Source: Clostridia bacterium
GTDB lineage: Bacteria; Bacillota; Clostridia; UMGS1883
Assembly: GCA_017472685.1 (NCBI GenBank)
Contig: JAFUOO010000017.1
Coordinates: 1-64,000, forward strand
Direction of reading: 5' to 3'
Length of the DNA: 64,000 nucleotides
A program made the position numbers and the translations under genes. Below are positions 23,738-33,483 of this stretch, piece after piece. How positions within the stretch are numbered: position 1 is the first letter of the stretch; every line of letters starts with the position of its first letter. Under the pieces are notes generated by a model that saw only the letters and a program-made list of their open reading frames with translations, was not told the origin of the DNA and did not search any database.

Positions 23738-25411
23738 TCAGTTTTCCTCCTTCTTCATAATAATATCGGAAATTGAGCCGTTTGCAGGAATCATGGGAAG
23801 AACGAACTCGTCGGAGTCGATGCGGCAGTCAATAAGAGAGAAGCCGTCTGTGTTAAATGCCTTTTCGCAGGCATCTTTGAGCTCTTCGGGGTTGTTGGCA
23901 ACAAAGCCTGCGCCGCCCATTGCTTCTGCAAGAGCCTTGTAGTTTGTTTTTCTGTCAAGTGTTGTCTGCGAATAGTGCTTGTCGTAGAAAACTGTCTGCC
24001 ACTGACGCACCATACCCAATACGTTATTGTTAAGAAGAATAACCTTTATAGGGAGGTTGTAGCGTGCGCAGGTTGCAAGCTCGTTGAAGTTCATGTGGAA
24101 GCTGCCGTCGCCTGTAACCATAACAGTCATTTCCTTATTGTTTGCAATGCAAGCACCGATTGCTGCACCTAAGCCAAAGCCCATTGTGCCCAAGCCGCCG
24201 CTTGTTATGAGCTTTCTGGGCTGCATAAAGTCATAGAACTGTGTAACCCACATCTGGTGCTGACCAACGTCTGTAGCAACGGGAGTGGAGTCCTTTGCGT
24301 GCTTGCGTACTGTTTCAAGAATAACCTTGGGATTCATTTCGTTTGCCTGTACAATTCGTGAATATTCAAGGTCCTTGTATTCCTGCACTTCCTTTGTCCA
24401 TTCGTCATGGTTAAGGGAGCCGATTTTTTCGGTAAGTGCTGTAAGAATGGGGGCAAGTGCACCTACAATGCCAACGTTGCAGGGAATGTTCTTGTTGATT
24501 TCAGCCTCGTCAATGTCAATGTGAATAATATTCGCATTGGGGCAGAACTTAACCTTGTTGCCTGTTGCACGGTCAGAAAAACGTGTGCCTATTGCAACGA
24601 TAAGGTCGGCTGAGTACATAGACTTTGTAGCGGCAAATCTGCCGTGCATACCTACCATCCCCAAAAAGCCCTTGAAATTGCGGGGAACAGCACTAATACC
24701 CATCATGCTTGTGCCTATGGGAGCATCGATTGTTTCAGCAAACTTCAAAAGAAGGTCACTTGTGTCGGACAGTACAACACCGCCACCTGCGAAAATGAAA
24801 GGCCTCTTTGCTTTCTTAATAAGCTCAACAGCCTTGTCAATATCCTCCATGTCATACTCGGGAGCGGGTAAAAGCTCCACGGGGGACTGGGGAGTATATT
24901 CGCATACATCGTTCTGGATATTCTTGGGAATATCGATAAGAACGGGACCGGGACGACCCGATGCTGCTAAGGTAAACGCTTCGCGGATTGTGTCAGCAAG
25001 GTCGTTTACGTTTTTAACAATGTAGTTGTGCTTTGTGATAGGCATTGTTACACCTGTAATGTCGACCTCCTGGAAGCTGTCCTTGCCAAGAAGGCTCATG
25101 CCTACGTTACCTGTGATTGCAACCATGGGAGTTGAATCAAGGAAGGCTGTTGCGATGCCTGTTACAAGGTTTGTAGCGCCGGGACCCGAGGTAGCGATTA
25201 CAACGCCCACCTTACCGGATGCACGTGCGAAGCCGTCTGCCGCATGGGAAGCACCCTGCTCATGGCTTGTTATGTAGTGAGTTATGCGGTCGCTGCGCTT
25301 GTAAAGCGCCTCGTAAATATCGAGTACAGCACCGCCGGGATAACCGAAAACAGTGTCAACACCCTGCTCAATGAGAGTTTCAACTAAGATTTCAGAACCC
25401 TTAAGCTGCAT
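23738..25411 (-). CDS. ilvB: Acetolactate synthase large (catalytic) subunit
   Basis: A 557-residue TPP-dependent enzyme. The catalytic glutamate is E51 in ITSHEQGASH, the FAD/central domain follows, and the TPP motif begins GDGSFHMNFNEL and ends at LLNNN. It condenses two pyruvates, or pyruvate plus 2-ketobutyrate. The start at 25411 is fixed by GGAGGTG; the open frame upstream runs through the attenuator hairpin and is not used. Expression is probably controlled by the leader peptide and terminator at 25432-25584. Confidence 0.97.
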   Translation of the reverse strand: MQLKGSEILVETLIEQGVDTVFGYPGGAVLDIYEALYKRSDRITHYITSHEQGASHAADGFARASGKVGVVIATSGPGATNLVTGIATAFLDSTPMVAITGNVGMSLLGKDSFQEVDITGVTMPITKHNYIVKNVNDLADTIREAFTLAASGRPGPVLIDIPKNIQNDVCEYTPQSPVELLPAPEYDMEDIDKAVELIKKAKRPFIFAGGGVVLSDTSDLLLKFAETIDAPIGTSMMGISAVPRNFKGFLGMVGMHGRFAATKSMYSADLIVAIGTRFSDRATGNKVKFCPNANIIHIDIDEAEINKNIPCNVGIVGALAPILTALTEKIGSLNHDEWTKEVQEYKDLEYSRIVQANEMNPKVILETVRKHAKDSTPVATDVGQHQMWVTQFYDFMQPRKLITSGGLGTMGFGLGAAIGACIANNKEMTVMVTGDGSFHMNFNELATCARYNLPIKVILLNNNVLGMVRQWQTVFYDKHYSQTTLDRKTNYKALAEAMGGAGFVANNPEELKDACEKAFNTDGFSLIDCRIDSDEFVLPMIPANGSISDIIMKKEEN

Positions 25412-25431
25412 AAAAAACACCTCCGTATAGG

Positions 25432-25468
25432 TAAAAAATAAAGCCCTGCAGTACATCCTGCAAGGCTT
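25432..25468 (-). terminator. Attenuator terminator of the ilv leader
   Basis: On the minus strand AAGCCTTGCAG pairs with CTGCAGGGCTT (one mismatch) and is followed by ATTTTTT. It lies between the leader-peptide stop (25477) and the ilvB ribosome site, so readthrough is needed to express ilvBNC. Confidence 0.85.
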
Positions 25469-25476
25469 GATAATCA

Positions 25477-25584
25477 TTATCGGGAAATGATATACGACAA
25501 TCCTGCGAGATGTGCATTAAAAGAAGCGCCGATTGCTAGTGTAAGCACGACGTAGCTTATAATGACAAGAAACGCAGACATCAT
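25477..25584 (-). CDS. ilv leader peptide, branched-chain-rich (attenuation)
   Basis: A 35-codon frame starting ATGATG, preceded by AAAAAGGGG, and encoding MMSAFLVIISYVVLTLAIGA followed by 15 more residues. Thirteen of the 35 residues are Leu, Ile or Val, including LVII, VVL and a late II. It ends 8 nt before an intrinsic terminator and is transcribed from the promoter at 25618-25646. This is the layout of a ribosome-mediated attenuator, as in the enteric ilvB (ivbL) leader, whereas Firmicutes ilv operons usually carry T-box leaders. Being short, it has no homology-based support; the case rests on composition and architecture. Confidence 0.8.
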   Translation of the reverse strand: MMSAFLVIISYVVLTLAIGASFNAHLAGLSYIISR

Positions 25585-25617
25585 TAAAATTTACCCCTTT
25601 TTGATGATTTGTGGATT

Positions 25618-25646
25618 AGTTTAGCACTATTTAAGGAATTTGTCAA
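25618..25646 (-). promoter_or_regulatory. Promoter of the ilv leader and operon
   Basis: TTGACA (25641-25646), a 17-bp spacer and TAAACT (25618-25623) on the minus strand, about 35 nt upstream of the leader-peptide start. Confidence 0.8.
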
Positions 25647-25700
25647 CCGTAAATTCACATTTTATGTGTTTTTTTCGTTGTATGACCGTGAATAAATTTC

Positions 25701-25729
25701 TTGATAATCAGCGGCTTTTATTTTATAAT
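25701..25729 (+). promoter_or_regulatory. Promoter of the acyltransferase gene
   Basis: TTGATA (25701-25706), a 17-bp spacer and TATAAT (25724-25729), divergent from the ilv promoter. Confidence 0.75.
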
Positions 25730-25759
25730 AAGTATAATAATGTCAGATGAGGTAGGCTT

Positions 25760-26818
25760 ATGGAAAAGAAAGTTAATCTTAATTATAAAGCATATGCGGA
25801 CATTGCGCGCATTATGGCTGCTTTTGCAGTTGTGCTTCTGCACGTTTCGGGAGCACGGCTTGTGCGAGTGGATATAGGCAGCATGAAATTTATGTGGGCA
25901 GCAGCCTTTGACTGCGCTATGCGTTGGTCTGTGCCTGTGTTTGTCATGCTCAGCGGCATGCTGTTCTTAAATAAGGAAAAGGCGCTTGATATAAAAAGGC
26001 TCTACTCAAAAAATATACTCAGGCTTGTAACGGCGTTTTTGTTCTGGTCCTTTGTGTACAATTTTTACAACGCATTTCTTTCGGCAAGAAGCGTAGCTTC
26101 CGCACTGCCCATGGCACTTAAAAACATTCACAACGGTGCAATGCATCTGTGGTTTGTTTTTGTTATAATCGGCTTATATATTGCACTGCCTTTTATAAAA
26201 AGAATGTGCGAAAACCTGACCAAAAGGGAAGCGGAGGGCTTTATTCTTCTGAGTATTCTGGTAACACTTTTGCCCAAAACACTTTCTGCATTTGAAATGT
26301 GTAAGCCCCTTGCGGAATACATAAACAAATTTGAAATCACCTATGCCGCAGGCTACGTTGGCATGTTTGTGGCAGGCTGGTATATTGACAGCTTTGAAAG
26401 AAAAAAGTGCGAGCGGGTTATCAGCTATATTCTCGGCACTCTTGGCTTTGTGTTCATGTTCACTGCAACCGTTTACTATTCAATCGAGCGCGGCTCTGTT
26501 GTCGATGAATTTATGAGCTTTAAGAGCATCAGCGCATTTTTAATGGCATTCGCCTTTGTTGACGGCTGCAAGGCACTTTTTAAGGATAAAGAATACAGTA
26601 GGAATACAAAAGCCTATCTCAAGCTTTTCTCAAACTGCACCTTCGGAGTATACCTTGTGCACGAGCTCGTTTTAAACCTGTCCTCGGGTAAGGGCTTGTT
26701 TTTGTTTGAAAGCATGCCCTATATAGGCATTCCTTTGGAAGCAGTGGTCATTTTCCTTATAAGCTTTGCTTTCACAAAGTTTGTTACCTTGTTGCCCTTT
26801 GGCAAATACATTTCCTGA
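25760..26818 (+). CDS. Membrane acyltransferase, acyltransferase-3 family
   Basis: A 352-residue polytopic membrane protein with about ten hydrophobic segments. The acyltransferase-3 signature is visible: an N-terminal DIARIMAAFAVVLLHVSGA with the conserved helix-1 His, then RWSVPVFVMLSGMLF and later HLWFVFVIIGLY. Such enzymes O-acetylate cell-surface carbohydrates, using acetyl-CoA across the membrane. The acceptor is unknown. The ATG follows GAGGTAG. The next gene starts 15 nt later, so it may share a transcript with the PLP decarboxylase. Confidence 0.88.
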   Translation: MEKKVNLNYKAYADIARIMAAFAVVLLHVSGARLVRVDIGSMKFMWAAAFDCAMRWSVPVFVMLSGMLFLNKEKALDIKRLYSKNILRLVTAFLFWSFVYNFYNAFLSARSVASALPMALKNIHNGAMHLWFVFVIIGLYIALPFIKRMCENLTKREAEGFILLSILVTLLPKTLSAFEMCKPLAEYINKFEITYAAGYVGMFVAGWYIDSFERKKCERVISYILGTLGFVFMFTATVYYSIERGSVVDEFMSFKSISAFLMAFAFVDGCKALFKDKEYSRNTKAYLKLFSNCTFGVYLVHELVLNLSSGKGLFLFESMPYIGIPLEAVVIFLISFAFTKFVTLLPFGKYIS

Positions 26819-26832
26819 TTGGGAGAATTTTT

Positions 26833-28167
26833 ATGAGACCCATTTATGATGCATTGAACGATGAAAAATTAAAAAAGCAAACTCAGTTTCACATGCCCGG
26901 GCATCTTCGGGGCAGAGGCTTTGAAAACTTTGAAATTTCGCCCGAAATAGATGTTACCGAGCTTTTTGAAACCGACGATTTACACTCACCGGAAACTGTT
27001 ATAAAACAGTCACTGGACAATGCGGCAAAGGTTTTCGGGGCGGACAAGGCATACTACCTTGTTAACGGCTCCACCGCAGGGGTGCTCAGCATGGTTTTGG
27101 GCTTTGTGTCCGAGGGCGAAAAAATAATTGCCGACCGCTTCTGCCACAAGAGCTTTGTTTCAGCCCTTGCTCTTTCGGGCGCTGTGCCCGTGTGGGTAAA
27201 GCCCCGCCTGGTTGAAAACGGCACCATGTGGAGCGGCTGCACCATAGAGGACATTAAAAAAGCAATGGAGGACAACCCCGACGCAAAGGCCTTGTACATA
27301 ACTGCACCCAACTATTTCGGTCTTATGGAGGACGTTGGTGCCATTGCAGCCTTAGCCCATGAAAAGGGAATGTATCTTCTGGTGGATGGGGCACACGGAG
27401 CACACTACGGCATGAGCGACAAGCTGCCCCCAAGCATTATCAGCATGGGTGCAGATGCAGTTTGTATGAGCCTTCACAAAACGCTTCCAAGCCTTACACA
27501 AACGGCAATTCTTTTAACCCACGGCGTTCACCAAAGGCTTGAGGGTGCATTGAGAGCGGTGCAGACCTCGTCACCCAGCTACATTTTTTCTTCAAGCTGT
27601 GAATACGCTGTGGAGTATTACGAAAAATGCCCCAAGGAAAAGTGGGATGCACTCTATGCTGCTGTGAAAAAGTATTTTCCCGAACAGCTTGAGTGCGAAA
27701 ATGTAAAGTACAAGGACTTTTCCAGACTCAACATAAAAACAAAGGGAAGCGGCTTTAAGCTGCAGGAAATATTAAGAGAAAAATACAACATTGCGGTGGA
27801 ATGTGCCTACGGCGGAGGCGTTGTTGTTATACTTACGCCCTTCCACACCGAGGAGGAGATTAAAGCTCTCAGAGCCGCCGTTGACAAAATACAGCTTGAG
27901 AACGATGAAATCAAAATAATTCCCTTTGAAGCAAGGTGCGTTAAATCCCCGCGTGAAGCCTTTTTTGCAAAAAAGAAATGGGTCAAGCTTCTTGATGCTG
28001 TGGGCAAAATTTCCGCCGAGGGTATTATGGTTTACCCGCCCGGGATTTATCAGCTGCTGCCTGGCGAAGAAATAACAAAGGAAGCGGTTGATGCCATAAA
28101 TATGCTCATAGAAAAGGGTGCCGATGTGCCAAGCGTGAAAAAATCAAATTGCTTGATTTTTGAATGA
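26833..28167 (+). CDS. PLP-dependent Orn/Lys/Arg decarboxylase-like enzyme
   Basis: A 444-residue fold-type I PLP enzyme of the short Orn/Lys/Arg decarboxylase family (YaaO-like). It starts QFHMPGHLRGRGF (substrate-carboxylate region), has LVNGSTAGVLSM, the cofactor aspartate in LLVDGAHGAHYG, and PLP lysine K216 in MSLHKTLPS. Firmicutes members lie upstream of the DNA polymerase delta-prime gene, as here. Likely a basic amino-acid decarboxylase for polyamine synthesis; the exact substrate is uncertain. Confidence 0.87.
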   Translation: MRPIYDALNDEKLKKQTQFHMPGHLRGRGFENFEISPEIDVTELFETDDLHSPETVIKQSLDNAAKVFGADKAYYLVNGSTAGVLSMVLGFVSEGEKIIADRFCHKSFVSALALSGAVPVWVKPRLVENGTMWSGCTIEDIKKAMEDNPDAKALYITAPNYFGLMEDVGAIAALAHEKGMYLLVDGAHGAHYGMSDKLPPSIISMGADAVCMSLHKTLPSLTQTAILLTHGVHQRLEGALRAVQTSSPSYIFSSSCEYAVEYYEKCPKEKWDALYAAVKKYFPEQLECENVKYKDFSRLNIKTKGSGFKLQEILREKYNIAVECAYGGGVVVILTPFHTEEEIKALRAAVDKIQLENDEIKIIPFEARCVKSPREAFFAKKKWVKLLDAVGKISAEGIMVYPPGIYQLLPGEEITKEAVDAINMLIEKGADVPSVKKSNCLIFE

Positions 28168-28214
28168 AGATGTGATACAATAATTTGAACGTATTTTAAG
28201 GAAGGATTTTTGCC

Positions 28215-29219
28215 GTGGCAGAGTTTTTTATCCCCGGGCAGAGGGCGCGTGAAGCGCTTAGGCGCGACATACAAATGAATACTGTCCGTCAGGGGTATAT
28301 TTTTGAAGGCAACGACGGAATAGGCAAAAAGACTGTTGCGCGGGAATTTGCACAGATGATTTTCTGCAGTGATAAAGATAAGCCCTGCGGAAAATGCCAT
28401 GGCTGCAGTATGTTCAAGGCGGGAAGCCATCCCGACTTTTTCACCTTAGAGCAGTCACCCGTTAAAATCGAGGCTGTAAGGGATATGAATGCAGAGCTTT
28501 TTGTGAAGCCCCTTATATCCGAAAGAAAGGTTTTCCTCATTGAGCATGCTGACGAAATGAACCAGGAAAGTCAGAATGCGTTTTTAAAATCCTTTGAGGA
28601 GCCGCCCTACTATGCTGTTATAATTCTTGTAACAAGCAGTGCAAATAAGCTTTTGCCCACAATACTTTCGCGTGGCACAAGGGTTTCGTTCACTCCTTTT
28701 TCACAAAAGGAAATTGAAAAATTTGTGTGCGATAAATACTCTCTTACAGGAGCAAGGGCAAACTTTGTTGCCCGCTACAGCGCAGGGATTGTAGGCAGAG
28801 CCATAGAAATATGCGAGGACGAGGAAATTTTGGAAAAGAGAGATAGCATCATAAATGCTCTTGCAAAGCTGTCGCACGAAAAAATTTCCATTCTTTCTGT
28901 AGCTGAGGCTATGGGCGCAACAGGGAGAGACACTCCAACTGACGCGGACTTTTACTTTGATGTGTTCACCTCGTTTTTCCGCGACATTGCTGCCATGAAG
29001 GCAGGCGGAAACATTATAAATACTGACTATAAAGACGTTATTGAAAGCTTTGCCGCCAATATAAGGGGCTCGTCGGCACGTGGCGTTGTGGATATTGCAT
29101 CCAACACAAAAAGCTCAATGAGCGCCAACATAAAGGCAAAAATGAAATACGACTTATGGATAATAAATATGCTTATAAAGTGCTGGGAGGAAATATATGG
29201 TACAGGTAATAGGAGTTAA
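28215..29219 (+). CDS. holB: DNA polymerase III delta-prime subunit
   Basis: A 334-residue AAA+ clamp-loader subunit. There is a Walker-A-like GNDGIGKKT (32-40) and a zinc module with C51, C58, C61 and C64, typical of delta-prime/gamma/tau N-terminal domains. The segment QNAFLKSFEEPP and the SRG-like ILSRGTRVSF are present. The start is GTG after AAGGAAGG. Its end overlaps the ricT start by 23 nt, matching the B. subtilis holB-ricT (yaaT) order. Confidence 0.92.
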   Translation: MAEFFIPGQRAREALRRDIQMNTVRQGYIFEGNDGIGKKTVAREFAQMIFCSDKDKPCGKCHGCSMFKAGSHPDFFTLEQSPVKIEAVRDMNAELFVKPLISERKVFLIEHADEMNQESQNAFLKSFEEPPYYAVIILVTSSANKLLPTILSRGTRVSFTPFSQKEIEKFVCDKYSLTGARANFVARYSAGIVGRAIEICEDEEILEKRDSIINALAKLSHEKISILSVAEAMGATGRDTPTDADFYFDVFTSFFRDIAAMKAGGNIINTDYKDVIESFAANIRGSSARGVVDIASNTKSSMSANIKAKMKYDLWIINMLIKCWEEIYGTGNRS

Positions 29220-30066
29220 ATTTAAAAGAGTGGGCAAGACCTACTACTTTTCACCTAACGGAACAAATCCCAAGGTAGGCGACGATGTAATTGTTGAAAC
29301 TGCCCGCGGTGTTGAATACGGACGAGTTGCAATGGCAATTAAAGAGGTGGAGGATGATGAAATCGTTGCACCTTTAAAGCCCATCATCCGTGTGGCAACA
29401 GCGGAGGATGCCGTTACACTCGAAGAAAATAAAAAGAAGCAGGCAGATGCTTTCAAGATTTGCGAAGAAAAAATTGCAAAGCATAACCTTGAAATGAAGC
29501 TTGTTGATGTTGAATACACCTTTGACTGCAATAAAATTCTGTTCTATTTCACATCTGACAAAAGAGTTGACTTCCGTGAGCTGGTAAAGGATTTGGCAAG
29601 TGTGTTCAGAACAAGAATTGAATTAAGGCAGATTGGTGTGCGCGACGAGGCTAAGATGCTCGGCGGCTTGGGTGTGTGCGGCAGAAATCTCTGCTGTGTG
29701 CAGTATCTTGACGATTTCCAGCCCGTTAGTATTAAAATGGCGAAGGAGCAGGGCTTAAGCCTTAACCCCACTAAAATTTCGGGTAACTGCGGAAGACTTA
29801 TGTGCTGCTTGAAGTACGAGCAGGACTGCTACGAGGAGCTTTTAAAGGTTACACCCAGGGTTGGTGCAATTGTTTCCACACCCAAGGGCAAGGGTAATGT
29901 TGTTTCCGTTTCGCTCCTTAAGGAGAAGGTGAAGGTGCTTCTCAACGGCGAGGAAACAGATGTTACCGAATTTGATGTAAGCGAAATCAAAATTATCCGT
30001 GACGGCAAAAAGGCACGTGACGAGGAGGACTACTCCGAAAAGGACCTTAAAGCCATAGAGGATTAA
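29197..30066 (+). CDS. ricT: PSP1-domain protein RicT (YaaT)
   Basis: A 289-residue PSP1 C-terminal-domain protein. The hallmark cysteines are LGVCGRNLCCVQYL and GNCGRLMCCLKYEQDCYEEL. In B. subtilis RicT forms a complex with RicA and RicF, carries iron-sulfur clusters, and supports RNase Y maturation of operon mRNAs as well as sporulation and competence. The start overlaps the end of holB. The acidic tail (DEEDYSEKDL) is short. Confidence 0.92.
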   Translation: MVQVIGVKFKRVGKTYYFSPNGTNPKVGDDVIVETARGVEYGRVAMAIKEVEDDEIVAPLKPIIRVATAEDAVTLEENKKKQADAFKICEEKIAKHNLEMKLVDVEYTFDCNKILFYFTSDKRVDFRELVKDLASVFRTRIELRQIGVRDEAKMLGGLGVCGRNLCCVQYLDDFQPVSIKMAKEQGLSLNPTKISGNCGRLMCCLKYEQDCYEELLKVTPRVGAIVSTPKGKGNVVSVSLLKEKVKVLLNGEETDVTEFDVSEIKIIRDGKKARDEEDYSEKDLKAIED

Positions 30067-30078
30067 CGGAGGAATAAC

Positions 30079-31035
30079 GTGAAAATAGCACTGCTTGATG
30101 CAATGACCCTCGGTGATGATATTTCACTCGTGCCGATTACAGGTCAGGGCGAATGTATAATTTACGAAAATATTGACGATAAGGATATTGCCAAAGCTCT
30201 TTCTAACGCCGATGTTTGCGTGACAAACAAAAAGCTTCTTGGTGAGCACAACCTTAAGGACGCTAAAAACCTTAAGCTTATATGCCTTACGGCAACAGGC
30301 TACAACAACGTTGATGTTGAATACTGCAAAAAACGCGGTATAAAGGTGAGAAATGTGCCCGGCTACTGCAAGGAAAGCGTGTGTCAGCACACCTTTGCAC
30401 TTCTTTTGTCGCTCATGGAGTCCATGTCCTATTACGACAATTTTGTAAAGGACGGCAGTTATACAAAGAGTGGTCTTGCAAATCACTTAGCAATGCCCTT
30501 TGACGAAATCTGCTCCAAAACCTGGGGCATTATCGGCATGGGCGGCATAGGCAGAGAGGTTGCTAAGGTTGCTACAGCCTTCGGTGCCCACGTTTTATAT
30601 GCGCCCATTTCGGGCAAGAGCCGCAAGGAGGACTACGAAGAGGTAGCCCTTGATGCTCTTTTTGAACAAAGCGATATTATTTCCATTCATTCACCCCTTA
30701 ACGACAAAACCGAAAATTTGGTGAATATGGATAAAATAAAGCTCATGAAAAAGAATGCGGTAATTATAAATGTGGGCAGAGGCGCAATTGTCAACTCCCG
30801 TGACCTTGCACTGGCGGTTGATTCGGGAATGATAAGAGGCGCAGGCATTGACGTTTACCCCACTGAGCCCCCACGTGAGAATGACCCCTTTATGAATTTG
30901 AAGCACCCCGAAAGGTTTGTTTTCACACCTCATATTGCATGGGCATCCTTAACTGCAAGACAGCGTTGTGTGGATGTTGTGGGCGAAAATATACTTGCAT
31001 TAATTGAAAACAGAGGATGTAATGACGTATGGTAA
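30079..31035 (+). CDS. D-2-hydroxyacid dehydrogenase (NAD-dependent)
   Basis: A 318-residue D-isomer-specific dehydrogenase. NAD-binding GMGGIGREVAK is in mid-protein, with catalytic Arg in NVGRGAIV, Glu in IDVYPTEPP and His in FTPHIAWAS. The closest functional group by eye is glycerate/hydroxypyruvate reductase-like. The start is GTG, 12 nt after ricT, with GGAGG. Its end overlaps the next gene by 7 nt, suggesting a joint role with a phosphoglycolate-type phosphatase. Confidence 0.88.
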   Translation: MKIALLDAMTLGDDISLVPITGQGECIIYENIDDKDIAKALSNADVCVTNKKLLGEHNLKDAKNLKLICLTATGYNNVDVEYCKKRGIKVRNVPGYCKESVCQHTFALLLSLMESMSYYDNFVKDGSYTKSGLANHLAMPFDEICSKTWGIIGMGGIGREVAKVATAFGAHVLYAPISGKSRKEDYEEVALDALFEQSDIISIHSPLNDKTENLVNMDKIKLMKKNAVIINVGRGAIVNSRDLALAVDSGMIRGAGIDVYPTEPPRENDPFMNLKHPERFVFTPHIAWASLTARQRCVDVVGENILALIENRGCNDVW

Positions 31036-31691
31036 AGGGTGTTATTTTTGACCTTGACGGCACACTTATTGATACAATAGAAGGGCTTGCCAATTCCGTA
31101 AATGCGGCTATGGAGCACTATAGCTTCCCAAAGCACAGCATTGAAGAGTACAGAACTTTCGTAGGCAATGGTGTGGGCAAGCTTGTGTACAGGGCTCTTC
31201 CCGAAAATGAAAAGCACCTCAGTGAGGATGCCAGGAAGATTTTTGAAAAGCACTACGCCGAAACAATGCTTGATGTTCTGCCCGTTTATCCCGGGATAGA
31301 AAGGCTTTTGAGCTATCTTATGGAAAATAATATAAAGATAGCGGTAAACACAAACAAAATGGATGTTTTTGCAAAGCCCATGATTAAAAAAGTTTTCGGC
31401 GATATATTCTGTGAAGTTCTTGGCGAGGTTGAGCATTTTTCACGAAAGCCTTCCGCGGACGGAGTAAACTATCTTCTGGAAAAAATGGGCGTTAAGCGTG
31501 ACGAGTGCCTTTATGTGGGCGACAGTCAGGTTGACATAAAAACAGCCCGCAATGCTCAAATGCGCTGTGTGAGTGTTACATGGGGATTTGCAACGCGCGA
31601 TGTACTTATGGCAAACGAGCCAGAAATAATGGTTGACAGTCCCGATGAAATTATAGATTTGATTGAAAGGGAAAACACATATGCAGGATAA
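31029..31691 (+). CDS. HAD hydrolase, phosphoglycolate phosphatase-like
   Basis: A 220-residue HAD superfamily subfamily-I phosphatase: catalytic DLDGT (D8, D10) in [13 protein letters not shown], a helical cap, motif II in AVNTNK, motif III lysine in FSRKPS, and motif [15 protein letters not shown]. The Gph/PGP group is the best fit. Coupled to the upstream dehydrogenase (overlap) and to lepA downstream (overlap of 11 nt). Confidence 0.88.
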   Translation: MVKGVIFDLDGTLIDTIEGLANSVNAAMEHYSFPKHSIEEYRTFVGNGVGKLVYRALPENEKHLSEDARKIFEKHYAETMLDVLPVYPGIERLLSYLMENNIKIAVNTNKMDVFAKPMIKKVFGDIFCEVLGEVEHFSRKPSADGVNYLLEKMGVKRDECLYVGDSQVDIKTARNAQMRCVSVTWGFATRDVLMANEPEIMVDSPDEIIDLIERENTYAG

Positions 31692-33483
31692 TATTCGTAA
31701 TTTCAGCATTATTGCGCATATTGACCACGGTAAGAGCACATTGGCTGACCGCCTTTTAGAGCTCACAGGCGTGGTTGAAAAGCGCGATATGGAGGAACAG
31801 CTTCTTGACAATATGGAGCTTGAAAGAGAAAGAGGTATTACAATCAAGGCGAGAGCCGTAAGGCTTAATTACAAAGCCAACGACGGTAAGGACTATGTTC
31901 TTAACCTTATCGACACACCCGGTCATGTTGACTTTAACTACGAGGTTTCGCGCTCACTGGCAGCCTGCGAGGGTGCACTCTTAGTTGTTGATGCAGCCCA
32001 GGGTATTGAGGCGCAGACCCTGGCAAACACATACCTTGCACTTGACCACAACCTCGAAATTCTGCCTGTTATAAATAAAATTGACCTGCCTTCTGCTCGT
32101 CCTGAGCATGTTATAGGCGAAATTGAAGACATTATCGGCATCCCTGCCGAGGAGGCACCCAGAATAAGTGCAAAAACAGGGCTTAATGTAGAAAGCGTGC
32201 TTGAATATGTTGTGCAGAACATTCCTGCACCGAAGGGTGACGAAAATGCTCCTACAAAGGCTCTCATTTTTGACTCCTATTACGACTCCTACAAGGGCGT
32301 TATTGTGTATATAAGAGTTATAGACGGCTACATTGAGCCGGGCATGAAGATTCGCTTTATGGCAACAGGCAAGGAATTTGATGTTGTTGAAACAGGCTAC
32401 CTTATGCCCTCAGGCACAAAGAGCGCACAAAGACTTTCTGCAGGCGAGGTTGGCTACATTGCCGCAAGCATAAAGAACGTGCAGGACACAAGAGTTGGTG
32501 ATACTGTTACAAACGCAGATGCACCTGCTCCCGAAGCACTGCCCGGCTACAGAAAGGTAAACCCCATGGTTTACTGTGGCATTTACCCTGCCGACGGCGC
32601 AAAGTACGGCGATTTAAGAGAAGCCTTGGAAAAGCTGCAGCTTAACGACGCATCCCTTCTTTTCGAGCCCGAAACAAGTGTGGCGCTGGGCTTTGGCTTC
32701 CGTTGCGGCTTTTTGGGGCTACTCCACATGGAAATTATCCAGGAAAGATTAGAGAGAGAATTTAACCTTGACCTTGTTACAACAGCTCCCAGCGTTGTTT
32801 ACATGGTGCACACAACAGCAGGCGAGGTTTTGGACATTTCAAACCCCACAAACCTGCCTCCCGTAACCGAAACAGACTATATCGAAGAGCCCATCGTTGA
32901 TGCTCACATTTTTGTGCCCACAGACTACGTTGGCTCAATCATGACACTTTGTCAGGAGCGCCGCGGCAATTACCTCGGCATGGAATATATTGACGAAACA
33001 AGAGCCGACATTCACTACGAGCTGCCTCTTAACGAAATTATTTACGACTTCTTTGATGCATTAAAGAGCCGAAGCCGCGGATATGCATCCTTTGACTACG
33101 AGTTAAAGGGCTATGTAAAGAGCAGCCTTGTGAAGCTTGACATTCTCTTAAACGGCGACATGGTGGATGCGCTGAGCTTTATTGTGCACGAATCAGGTGC
33201 ATATGCACGCGGCAGAAAGATTGCCGAAAAGCTTAAGGAATCCATACCCCGTCAGCTTTTTGAAATTCCCATCCAGGCGGCAATCGGCGGTAAGATTATC
33301 GCCCGCGAAACCGTTAAAGCTATGCGCAAGGACGTGCTTGCAAAGTGCTACGGCGGTGACATTACCCGTAAGAAGAAGCTTCTTGAAAAGCAGAAGGAAG
33401 GTAAAAAGAGAATGCGCAGAGTTGGTACGGTTGAAGTGCCTCAGGAAGCATTCATGGCTGTGCTTAAGCTTGACGATGAGTAA
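31681..33483 (+). CDS. lepA: Elongation factor 4 (LepA)
   Basis: A 600-residue translational GTPase. The G1 motif AHIDHGKST is at residues 12-20, then DTPGHVDF (G3) and NKIDLP (G4); the C-terminal region includes [15 protein letters not shown] and the LepA-specific end. The start at 31681 follows GAAAGGG and gives the usual ~600-residue length; an in-frame TTG at 31663 would add six residues without benefit. The hemW start overlaps its stop. Confidence 0.97.
   Translation: MQDNIRNFSIIAHIDHGKSTLADRLLELTGVVEKRDMEEQLLDNMELERERGITIKARAVRLNYKANDGKDYVLNLIDTPGHVDFNYEVSRSLAACEGALLVVDAAQGIEAQTLANTYLALDHNLEILPVINKIDLPSARPEHVIGEIEDIIGIPAEEAPRISAKTGLNVESVLEYVVQNIPAPKGDENAPTKALIFDSYYDSYKGVIVYIRVIDGYIEPGMKIRFMATGKEFDVVETGYLMPSGTKSAQRLSAGEVGYIAASIKNVQDTRVGDTVTNADAPAPEALPGYRKVNPMVYCGIYPADGAKYGDLREALEKLQLNDASLLFEPETSVALGFGFRCGFLGLLHMEIIQERLEREFNLDLVTTAPSVVYMVHTTAGEVLDISNPTNLPPVTETDYIEEPIVDAHIFVPTDYVGSIMTLCQERRGNYLGMEYIDETRADIHYELPLNEIIYDFFDALKSRSRGYASFDYELKGYVKSSLVKLDILLNGDMVDALSFIVHESGAYARGRKIAEKLKESIPRQLFEIPIQAAIGGKIIARETVKAMRKDVLAKCYGGDITRKKKLLEKQKEGKKRMRRVGTVEVPQEAFMAVLKLDDE

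Noticed and set aside
25412-25759. Replication origin at the strand-switch point
   Set aside because: Most genes to the left run minus and to the right run plus, but there are no DnaA boxes, no dnaA/dnaN and no AT-rich unwinding element; the region is explained by two divergent promoters and the ilv leader.
33182-33475. N-terminal extension of hemW inside lepA
   Set aside because: The extension lacks a ribosome site, lies entirely in lepA in another frame, and would displace the radical SAM motif from its normal N-terminal position.
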